A DNA stretch of 64,000 bases from Adiantum capillus-veneris (Eukaryota; Streptophyta; Polypodiopsida; Polypodiales; Pteridaceae), in the NCBI GenBank assembly GCA_014529385.2, contig CM043942.1, forward strand, positions 112,188,141 to 112,252,140, read 5' to 3'. Position numbers and translations under genes: made by a program. Below, piece by piece: positions 55,232-64,000 of this stretch. Under the pieces are notes generated by a model. The model saw only the letters and a list, made by a program, of their open reading frames with translations. It was not told the origin of the DNA and searched no databases. Each line of letters opens with the position of its first letter. The stretch's first letter is position 1.

Positions 55232-55832
55232 ATGTATACCTATACAACATTTTGATTATATAAATAGACCAAAAACATAATTTTTTTCCTTTTATACATG
55301 GATCCCTATTTACCTTGTTTATTATTCCCAAGTTAAAAACCTAAATTATCGTACAAGTCGGTCTGTTCATTTTAGAAAAAATGGGGGGTAACCCTCCTCC
55401 TTCTAATACCTCATGGGTACCCACTCCTTAGGAGATTATGTAAAAGATTGTGGATTTTATTACCCTAAACTTCACGTCCGTTGGATCTCTTTGTCCCCCT
55501 TGACTATACTACAACACACAATAACCGATGCTAACTCCTGCACTTGCTATCTCTCCCTCTCCACTCCCCGTATGTAAGAAGGAGTGTCCATAGAGGCGGC
55601 TTGGGAAACCGTAGCCACCACTGAGTAATCGATCGTGGGGCATCTTCTCACCTTGAGAAAATCCGAAGCCCTATATAAGGTGAGGGTTCTTTGGCCCCTC
55701 ACTTAGTCTGTGGGTGTTTCTCTCTTTCTGTGTGTATTTCAAAGCAAGGAGTGAGGGCTTTAACACTATGTAACTATGGAAGTCGTTGAACTACCATCAC
55801 AGGTTGGTATTCTCCTCGACAAGGGTACCTTG
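55232..55832 (+). repeat. Downstream pLTR of the Penelope-like element
   Basis: Second copy of the ~600-bp repeat; see 52827-53425. It lies after the duplicated 3' end, so it is the start of a further, truncated tandem copy. Confidence 0.85.
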
Positions 55833-57981
55833 AGGACCTAAATTAATGGTGTTGTGCATACTGCATGAAAAATTCTTGATTACCGTTACATGTATCGCAC
55901 AGATATTGCCTGGCTTAACTTGGTTTTCTTGTTGGGAACTTTGCCGTAACTGCATACTGTGCATAAAATAGTTTATGGGAGGGATAGTGAAACACTTTGG
56001 TCTAGGATGCTCGTCTTTTTTTATGAAATTGACATAAATATTGATGGATTTTAATATTTTATTTAAACCATACTAATCACGTTTGATTACTGTTTGTTTT
56101 TTTGGGTTTTTTATGGTAGGATGTTGGCTTCTTATAACAAAGGGTTTTTGATAACTTCTATAGTGCCTTAAATTCATTATGGTTGAGGATTCTGGAACCC
56201 ATGCATAACTAGACTAGTGGTGCTTAATTTGCAATAATTGTACATTAAAAGTTTGGGGGATCTTTTGGGACCTGGTTCTAACGTTTGTCTGGTCGGTCAT
56301 GATAATATGCAGCCTAAAGTTGTGGCTCTTTTACTCTATATCTGACTCGTGGAAAAATTTGCATATTATTGCATGGTGTAATGGGGTTTTTTTCTTCCCT
56401 TCTACCACTTTTAGGATTGTTATACTTGATGATCTCGCTTATTGTCTAAAATAGCATGATGTTGACAGAACGGTAAACAAATATGGGTTTTCTCTTTTTT
56501 GGTAAACAAGCTATAAATAGGTTCGTTTCACTAAACTTCTTGGCTTTGGCTCATTTAGCGGGTTTTCTTCTCATTTGGCTTGCAAACTGAGGTAAATTGA
56601 ATCCGTAAAGCCCAAATGGACATGAGAAATCTGAATTGGCATGATAACACTATCGAGTTTTGATACCTTTAAAATGGAATATTTTTCATTGAGAGATATC
56701 TGTAGCAGTTGTTTTGGATACATTATGGCTTCATGTTACTTAAAAAAGCTAGAGAATTCAGATCCTAACAAAACTGGCAAAGTAATTGTGGTATTGAAAG
56801 ACTGATATGAAAGATGTTATGGGGATTAAGACACTTGGTTCAGGAGGGATGGTGGCCTTTTTTTTCAAAATGATATATATGGCTATAAGCATGTTAACTT
56901 GTCATGCTTTTTGGTGTTCCAGACAATGCTAACTAGCACAATTTTGACATATGCTAACTAGTACAATAACATGAGCTACATCTCCAAGATCTATGACATA
57001 TGATATATCAGTAGAAAGCTCTTGAAACAAGGAATCCAAATGTACAACCTCCGACAAATTTTGATACGAATTGTAAAAATTTTACCGGACGCCCAACTTT
57101 TTTAAAACGTGCTAACTTGAAACTGCTAACTAGCACAAAAAGCGACACGTTAACATGCTTTCACCTATTTGCTATTTAAAATCTAAAAATAATGGGGATA
57201 TACAAATACCATACTTATAAGTACTTCTTTTAAATCTTTGGGGTAACAAAAACCAAAGGACTAAAATACATGAACACTTTGGACAGTAATTTTAAGTTTT
57301 TTTTTTTTAAAGTTGTAAGATGGACATGGATAACAACTGATATACTCCATTGACACCTGTAAAGCACATCCAAGACTAACGTATTTGTTTTCTTGTTTGG
57401 ATGGATGGAGGTGAGGACTCTATCCTTTCTTGGATTTTTTTTGGCCGTAAGCTATTGTCTGTCAGATAGTACACTTGCTCCTACCACTTGGGAAGTTATT
57501 TTTTATCAGATCACTATCATTGTATACAAGAATATGGCTTCATTTTCATATGCCATGTACAAAGATAATTCTAAGACTGAGTTGTTTTTGTACTAAATTT
57601 TGCCTTTTTTGTAAGCCAACTATCTTTTGAATGTAAAAGTTCATCTATGTCTTATTATGTAAGGTAAAATAGCTACACACAAAACCCAAACTTGACACTT
57701 TGTTAAAGTCTTGAGTCATCCACTTTCCTCTTCCATCACTCAAGCTCAACAGAAGGAGAACACTTTCAACAGCTATTGTTGCTACCTACCCTTTGAACAT
57801 TCCAAAGCTAACTAGCTTCAAACCCCTTTAAGCTCTACAAAAAAGAGAGAGATGGTTGGGCCTCTTGTTCAACTCTAAACCTTAAATATAGAGTGAAATC
57901 CTAAACCTAATCCCAAGCTCTAATATTAAATCTAAACCTAAACTCTAACCTTAATATAAAAACTAAATCCTAAACCTATGG

Positions 57982-57985
<4 letters not shown>
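55833..57985. other. Unassigned A/T-rich 2.1 kb
   Basis: I recognise no gene. The part 56995-57110 (ATATCAGTAGAAAGCTCTTG, ACAACCTCCGACAAATTTTG) is a diverged relative of an arm of the foldback element at 18945-19394, with TGCTAACTAGCACAA near both sides (56927 and 57128). 57880-57990 has TAAACCTAA-type sequence like the CACTA interiors. Confidence 0.45.
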
Positions 57986-58021
<36 letters not shown>

Positions 58022-58239
58022 TATATATGTCATAGTACGTCTATTTACAAAGACGGACATTAACAAAGCTCTTCACTGATTGGTGCACTATTTTCTTGGA
58101 CAACGCAGACATCAGATTAGATCCACAAGGAGTTGATCGGATTGTCTCATAGATCATTTTGACATTTTAAAGATGTTTAATATAACATTTTATTTCATAT
58201 TCTATCTCCAACATTTTGAAGACGTTAAATATAACATTT

Positions 58240-58270
<31 letters not shown>

Positions 58271-58342
58271 TTGCTTTCTCTCTCTCTCTGTCAATGTGTG
58301 TGTGTGTGTATGTGTTCTTTGTTTATGCATGTGTGTGTACAT

Positions 58343-58405
<63 letters not shown>

Positions 58406-58440
58406 TGTGTCTCTCTCAATGTGTGTGTGTGTATGTGTTC
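57986..58440. repeat. CT and GT microsatellites
   Basis: CT runs at 57986-58016, 58251-58288 and 58336-58400 and GT runs at 58297 and 58420. A unit of about 35 bp (CTCTCAATGTGTGTGTGTGT...TTCTTTGTTTATG) is duplicated around 58285 and 58415 and resembles the CACTA interior near 12890-13080. No coding meaning. Confidence 0.85.
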
Positions 58441-59019
58441 TTTGTTTATGGTTTGTGGAAAATGTTCCTCCCAATCATCTTCATCAATGTTTTTTAGTTC
58501 AGCATACTGCTTGAAATCTTGTATGTGAACATCTGGATCATCCTTTTTCCCCCCTTTGAATATTGGAAAGGAAATCTTCAGGGAAGCTATGTAATCATTT
58601 CGATTACTACTGATCCTGCCACTTCTCTTCTTGACTTCAGAATGACGCTTGGGAGCCTTCTTGCAATTGTCAGTGTCAGCATCCCAATCAATCTCTATCT
58701 CTGTCTCAGTGTCAGTGTCTTCTCTGGTTTGTTTGCTAGAAGTACGGTGACTTCCCTTACTGCCCTTGGTATCTTCATTTCTCTGGCGAGACTGAGAATT
58801 CTTGGAACTCTTTGCCTTCTGTGCTTCCCGTTCTGCCCATCTGCGTCAAGAATGACTAGAGTGTTGTGAGTCATGCGCCTCATCAGCCTGACTATGCTCC
58901 TCCTGAGCCTCAGTGTCAGTCATCTTCTCTTTCTTGGGGTCAGACTCTCTTCCTGACTCCTTAGGAATGGGGTCCACACGAATGGTAGATTTCTGGCCAC
59001 GATTGGATTTTGGTGCCAT
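58441..59019 (-). pseudogene. gag N-terminus of an LTR retroelement
   Basis: From ATG 59017-59019 the minus strand codes MAPKSNRGQKSTIRVDPIPK, then a long acidic/basic hydrophilic region. After one TGA at 58846-58848 the same frame stays open to about 58450. The last part is capsid-like (ASLKISFPIFKGGKKDDPDV, then FKQYAELKNIDEDDW), matching the start of Ty3/Gypsy gag. The frame then runs into microsatellite DNA, so the rest of the element is lost. Confidence 0.6.
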
Positions 59020-59689
59020 TGCTGAGAACTTCAACTGGGAGAAGAGTCTTTCAGTCAACAAGCTTCAGCTTGAGCCACCGTGATCGCCAAAATGGAATTG
59101 GAGTTGATCTCTTGAGACAGCTAATTCCAGTGTTGGAATATTTCAGCTACTAGTGTGGGAAGATTTCAGACAGCAGACTGGACAGGAATCTGAGACTAGA
59201 CTCGAATGTGGATACTGAAATAAGAATCAGACCTATGTACTAGAAATAAGGTTCAGATTTAGATTCAGAAGACTGGACGAGAAGTAAGTATAACTGAAAT
59301 ATATGCCATGATTGGGATTACAGATCAAGATTACAACGAATATGATTTACAGAGAGAAAGTACAACCGACAATACTGCCAATGATTCTCAAGTACAAGTA
59401 TAGCCAAGGCGCTAACCCAAATAATAATAACTGCCAACCCGATTACAATGTAATGGGTTCTATTTATACACTTCGGGTTTACTGTAGTAATTACCATAGT
59501 AATTAGTAAGTAATATGCTTCCTATCTTCTAAGAAGATGTTCCCACATAGTGAACTATCCAGCCATCTACACTTGGACGATTCAGACATTACTTGTTGTT
59601 CACTTTTCTCACCAGTTATTTATTGCTTCCTCAATTGTTTAATAATTAGAATATATCAAAGACAGTGTGATGTAGTGGGTTATTGAACG
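59020..59689 (-). other. Leader and possible LTR of the gag-bearing element
   Basis: On the minus strand gag is preceded by TTTTGGCGATCACGGTGGCT (about 59074-59093), which may be a primer site with an LTR to its right (about 59094-59689). No second LTR copy is in the window, so limits are uncertain. No gene lies here. Confidence 0.35.
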
Positions 59690-61610
59690 TCAGGAGTTTC
59701 ATTTTAATTTTTTAGTGGAAGAGAGTACCCGCGCTACCATGGCAGATATACTCACTTATAAAGAGTCTCCGGTTTTGGTTAAGAAAGAGGTGGTGCAAAG
59801 GAAGTAGATCAAAAATCTTGCTATATCCAATGCTTCACTGCTGTTAAATTTTGATGACTCTTATTAAAGAAGTCATGATGCTTCTTTGGGAGGAACAGTC
59901 ATTTATAATGCACAAGGAAAACTTGTAAGGGAACAAGGGCTGAAACTTGATGCAAAAAGTAACAATGAAGCAAAGTACATGGCTCTTGAAGGTGGCTTGC
60001 ACATGTGTTTACAGTTGGTAATTAGACACCTACAAATCAAAGGAGATGCCTTGTTGGTTGTGAATCAATTGGGGAGCAGGGAAGAATAAGAATCCTAGAC
60101 TGATATATTTATGCTTCAAGGTGAAATCATTACTCAAAAGATCAAAGCATGGAGTTTTCACCATATTGAAAGGTCTCAAAATGAGGAAGCTCATGACACT
60201 TCCCAAGAAATGATCACTTGTGTATTTGTGTTCAGGGCTAATACCCCTTTATATCATGGAAGGGAAGTGTTATCAAAGGAGGAGGATTTTATGTTAATAG
60301 GTGTTTTACCTAAGGGTCTACCATCATCCAAAAAGTATGCTTTTGTAAGAAAGCTAGGAAGTACAAAATACTTGATGATGTTCTTTACATGAAAGGAAGT
60401 GATTTAAGATTCTAGAAGAAAGTCATGAGGGATATTGTGGAGGCCATTTTGCCATGAAAATCATGTTGCATAAGATTTTGCAAGAAGGCTATGTATGGCC
60501 AAGTATTCAGTGAGATGTTAACCATTGGTGCAAGTATGGTGTTTCTTGCCAGAAAACAAGGAAGAGAATTATGAAGCTTGAATTACAAAAGGTAATTCTA
60601 ACTTATGATGTGTTTGAAAAATGGGGTCTTGATGCTATTGGACCCTTACCCATGACTAGTAAAAGGAATGCTTACATCTTAACAGCAGTGGATTATTTGT
60701 CACATGGGGCAGAAGCTAAAGCTGTCAAATAGATCACCAGTAAGGAAATGGAGAATTTTGTGTATGAACATATATGCTGCAAATTTGGTGTGCCATTAGA
60801 ACTATTTTATGATAGAGGATCGGGATCTAGTGGAGAGTTGTTTGACTTCCTGTGCAAAAAGCTCAATATACAACATCGGTACAATTCTTCTTATTATTCA
60901 CAATGCAATGGTCTCAATGAGAGGTTCAATGGAGAGTTGGTGAAAATCTTGACAAAAAATGACCAGACACATGGGAAAACATGGGATTCAGAGTTGCCTT
61001 GTGCATTATGGACCTATAGACCTGCTATCAAAACGAGCACAGGGTTTTCTACTTACCACTTGGTCTATGGCAAAGAAGCATTATTTTTTATTGAAGTGGA
61101 AATTCATGCACTCAAATTGTTGTCATTGGGAGATGAAGAGAAAAAAGATACTTGGGAGAAAAGGTTATTGGATTTACAATGTTGCAATTGGACATATTTT
61201 TGGCTTTGAGATACTATGAGGAAGTGTCAAAGAAATCTCGGATAAAAGCTAATGAATGTGGTGAAGGACAGGGGAATTAAAAAGGGTGATCTTGTGTTTC
61301 GATACAATAGTAAGTTGGAAAATACTTTCCAAAAAAAGTTTCAAATCAAGTGGGAAGGTCCTTTTACTGTTGTAAGCAATTTTGACAATGGCACATAACA
61401 GTTGGCAAATTTGGGTGCTACAAGCATAAATACCATGCTAATGGCTATAGATTGAAGAAATATCTGGCATGTTTGATGACAATTGTGTCAGATGAGATGT
61501 TATCAATAGATGAAGACAATGTAAAGACATTCGAGGATGTAAATGAGGTTTTTGGGAATGAGCTCCAGTAATTGTTCACCCTAGAAACCTCTGCTTGTCA
61601 TGAAAGATCA
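59690..61610 (+). pseudogene. RNase H and integrase of a third Gypsy element
   Basis: In order on the plus strand: the RNase H to aRNH linker (FLVEESTRATMADILTYKES), the archaeal-type RNase H (SLGGTVIYNAQGKLVREQGL, SNNEAKYMALEGGL, IKGDALLVVNQLG), the integrase zinc region (about 60420-60560, CKYGVSCQKT), and the integrase core (60600-61210: LDAIGPLPMTS, YDRGSG where SDNG is usual, NGLNERFNG, FSTYHLVYGKEALFFIEVEI). A C-terminal domain follows to about 61590 (KFQIKWEGPFTVVSNFDNGT). Many stops and shifts, including TAG 60730-60732. It is the closest relative of the outer Gypsy element; gag, protease and RT are absent. Confidence 0.8.
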
Positions 61611-61637
61611 AGCAGGCTATGGGGGCTTGGCAAGCTA

Positions 61638-62690
61638 TGTCAAGTATTTTTTGGATGGGCACAAAGTCATTAGATCATGCCAAAAAGTTGTTAACTAACC
61701 TCGTGTATATATGTGTACATAGTGCTTCAAGTCTCGGGATTCACCATGTAAAAATTCATGTATAAAGATTTGGTTTTTTTGGGCTTGTGTACTAGTGTTT
61801 TGGGTTGTTTGAGTCCCCAAAACATGGTTTTCAATAATTATTTTCAGCCATGCTTTATAGCTTGTGAATCAAACGTGTACATCATGGGCAACTGGGCCAA
61901 CTTGATGATCTAAAATTAGAAATGTTGAGATTTTATATTTCTCAAGATAGCCGAAGTAAAGGGCTCTGAGCTGTTCTTTACGGCGTCGCATTTGGTGGCC
62001 GGAGTGGTGCACTATGCTCCTGGGAAGTTGGTCCTGAGAAGGGGTCAAGCTGGAAATTTTTGGTGGGAAGGAGGGAGTTGGAGAAGTGTGGGAGGAAGGT
62101 GCCATATGGCAAGGAAATAATCCCATATAGGGGAACTTGGGCTCAAGGCGAAGGGTAAGAGGGTGAATGGGTGCCCATTGAGGGTGTATCAAAGGTGAGA
62201 GGATCTCTCTCAAGGCTATGGGTGCTCGTGGCCTCATGGGGAGGAAGATGGTGCGTTTTTGGGTTCCCACAAGCTTGTCCACATGCTTGGATCCCTTTTC
62301 AGTCCCCTAGACACTTGCTACACCCCCATCCCTTGGGTCAAAAGTCACTCGATACCTCATTTCCTACCCAAAAATGGCCAAAAATGGACCAATTGAAAGG
62401 AGCCTACAAGGGGAGTCTCGTCGGCTAAGAAGAGAGAGAAAATATTTGGGGATAAGAGATAAAAAGAGGCCCCATTTTATAGCTGCAACACCTACAAAAT
62501 TTCCAGAGAGCTCATTTTTTAGCAAGAGAGAGTACACCCCCAACTTCGAGTGGCCATAACTCTCTTATCTTTTATTTGTTTTTAGCCTATGGATGCTCTA
62601 TGCACATCTAGTCAAGATGGGATATGTCAATCTATCTTTGGTCTATCCTAATTCCAATTTTTCTCCATGGTAGAAGGGTTCTTCATAAAT
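61638..62690 (+). repeat. Probable 3' LTR of the third Gypsy element
   Basis: After a purine-rich AGGCTATGGGGGCTTGG the sequence TGTCAAGTATTTTTTGGATG starts as the outer element's LTR does (TGATAGGAGTTTTTTGGAGC). No partner LTR is in the window, so the right limit is a guess. No protein is evident; the minus-strand frame at 61869-62282 has no known domain. Confidence 0.4.
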
Positions 62691-62698
62691 CTTTGCAG

Positions 62699-62981
62699 GT
62701 GCTTATCACAACTGGTTTCAGCGGTGCAATATTTCTTTCTTCCAATGATGTGACTTGTGCCAAGGCTATAGAGGTACTCGTTTTCCTTGTCGTCTTCATG
62801 CTAACAATGTATACAATGTGCAGCTTTACTGGCTCTACAGGATACTGCCGAAGACATTTTGGTGCAGTTGTTTCAGGATGGCATTTTCTACATGGTGCAT
62901 GCTAAGCATGTAGCCTTGAAAAATACGGAATTAGCTTTAGCAATCAATTTACAAAATGAAGGATGCCTTCATCAGAAATAG
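62699..62981 (+). pseudogene. Histone H3-family (possibly CENH3-like) gene remnant, two exons
   Basis: The second exon (62824-62981) codes ALLALQDTAEDILVQLFQDG, IFYMVHAKHVALKNTELALA and INLQNEG, then a TAG. This follows the H3 fold end (A..ALQEAAE..LV.LFED....IHAKRVT....DI.LAR). The EDxLV, HVAL and ELA details are nearer to centromeric CENH3 than to canonical H3. An intron of 50 bp (62774-62823, GT...AG) separates it from a first exon (62699-62773, reading YHNWFQRCNISFFQ, then a TGA), where FQR sits at the spacing of FQRLVREI in H3. The key Arg residues of the LAR(R)IRG end are gone. A TTTGCAG acceptor lies just before 62699. No N-terminal tail was found. Confidence 0.6.
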
Positions 62982-63165
62982 TTTAACCCATGTACTCTCT
63001 CTTAATGAGATTTGTAATCTTTTCATATACTATCAAATGTTGAATTTCTACCATTCCGTGCAATTGTTCATCTTGATTTTGTACTTTTTTATATAAGTAT
63101 TTGAATTACTCGGTATGTTAAATTTAAGATGACCACCATAGCACACGGCTCGTTCGTCGGTGTCA
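62982..63165. other. Unassigned sequence
   Basis: I see nothing besides A/T-rich sequence with possible polyadenylation-like AT stretches (TTTTTTATATAAG). Confidence 0.4.
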
Positions 63166-63420
63166 ACATGCACAGAACCTCAAACATACAGCCAACCGTC
63201 AGATCAAGGGGCACATCTTGATGATTCTTTTGCAAAATTGAGCGACAGGGGGGATGTACGGGGTCAAGCAGACCACCAATGCGCACGGTGGTGCGCGGCG
63301 GGGTTCAACGGGGCCAAAAAATCCCCCGTACGCCCCTCTCGTTGCCCGATTTTGCAAAAGAATCACCGAGATGTACCCCCCGGCTGACGGGTGGCTGCAT
63401 GTTCGAGGTTTTGTGCATGT
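63166..63420. mobile_element. Foldback MITE, ~255 bp
   Basis: ACATGCACAGAACCTCAAAC at 63166 is mirrored by GTTCGAGGTTTTGTGCATGT ending at 63420. The arms stay similar for about 95 bp (GATTCTTTTGCAAAAT, CAGCCA.CCGTCAG, GTACGGGG) and leave a loop of about 60 bp. There is no coding sequence; the target duplication is unclear. Confidence 0.75.
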
Positions 63421-64000
63421 CTTGCGGAAATGAAATTTATTGTGGACAATATGAATCACAAAAAAAAAGTACCGAATGTTTTTAAAAATCATTGTCAAAA
63501 CTTATTATTTTGGATAGATTTGGATATTACATCATGGTCGATTAGTTTTACTACGAATTACATATGTGGGTATGGGGCGAATGGCTGACTTGACACCAAG
63601 GAATTTTACAATTTCCTCTAGGTTTGTCAACATTTGAGCTAGGCTCAAGACGCAATGGGAGAGGAATGAGCCTGGGTGCTTGCCTGTAAGCGTACAATGA
63701 TACCTCTCGGTCAACCAATTTACATTTGTGAGCATTTAGGGTGAGGGAATCTTTAGCGAGTATGGCCAGTTATTGCTTGCACTTTAGCATGTCCGCAGAA
63801 TCATTCTTGGAGAACTCTGTGTGAGAAACTCTAAGAATCGATGGCCCCAGGTGGCTCAGGTAGTGCCAAAGCGAGCTATCCCTACCCATGGGCACGTGTT
63901 GTGTGAACCTCTAGCATGCATTGCGAACTTATCATCATTGTATGTTGTCTACAAAGCATTGGCAATGGCCTGCATGTCCATTGTCCCCTCGAACACTAAG
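63421..64000. other. Unassigned right edge
   Basis: No gene, repeat boundary or RNA gene is recognised up to the end of the window. Confidence 0.4.

Larger units (their letters stand above)
52827..55832 (+). mobile_element. Penelope-like retroelement with flanking direct repeats (pLTRs)
   Basis: Two ~600-bp direct repeats (52827-53425 and 55232-55832) flank a decayed reverse transcriptase. They share TGTATACCTATAC, CCTCATGGGTACCCACYCCTT, TGGCTTGGGAAACCGTAGCC and TATATAAGGTGAGGGT. Such tandem partial copies (pLTRs) together with an RT of the MG...SP..NLY / YMDD type are the usual arrangement of Penelope-like elements. A TATATAAGG sequence inside the repeat could be the promoter. Before each repeat is a CA microsatellite. 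A GIY-YIG endonuclease domain was not found, and no convincing hammerhead ribozyme core was found in the repeats. Confidence 0.7.

Overview
The window reads as repeat-rich nuclear DNA of a land plant, probably a seedless one with a large genome (inference). The support is indirect: plant-type CACTA transposons with intron-split transposase genes, Gypsy elements carrying a second RNase H, interstitial telomere-like TTTAGGG/TTAGGG runs, and long decayed PPR arrays of the MYAKCG/ITYxCILKAC type that are expanded in mosses, lycophytes and ferns. A Penelope-like retroelement also fits a non-angiosperm genome. I see no rRNA, functional tRNA, CRISPR array or bacterial-style operon, and no convincingly intact host gene.

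Layout. 1-5.7 kb: the 3' part of one LINE, then a second, 5'-truncated LINE (15-bp target duplication) split by a non-coding LTR element with 0.7-kb LTRs and a 5-bp duplication. 5885-13561: a complete CACTA transposon (12-bp terminal repeats, TGC duplication). Its main transposase splices in silico through six exons into one open frame of 1104 codons; a second transposase gene has one stop, and a broken heavy-metal-associated (HMA) domain exon lies inside. 13.6-31 kb: MITEs, foldbacks, tRNA-derived SINE-like repeats, decayed PPR arrays on both strands, a small P-loop-type gene remnant and a short LTR/PBS fragment. 31.1-52 kb: a three-level nest, in which a decayed sister CACTA copy is split by a plus-strand Gypsy element (LTRs at 34.8 and 49.9 kb), itself split by a minus-strand Gypsy of the double-RNase-H type (38.5-48.9 kb). 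52.8-55.8 kb: a Penelope-like reverse transcriptase between ~600-bp direct repeats. 58-62.7 kb: gag of one LTR element and RNase H/integrase of another Gypsy. 62.7-63 kb: a two-exon remnant of a histone H3-family, possibly CENH3-like, gene.

Almost every coding feature belongs to a mobile element. The CACTA at 5.9-13.6 kb is the best-preserved unit and the only plausible source of active protein; its sister at 31-52 kb, the Gypsy copies and the PPR arrays carry stops, frameshifts and deletions. The nesting gives a relative order of insertion: CACTA copy 2 first, then the outer Gypsy, then the inner Gypsy. Boundaries were located by eye from repeat ends and may be off by a few bases.
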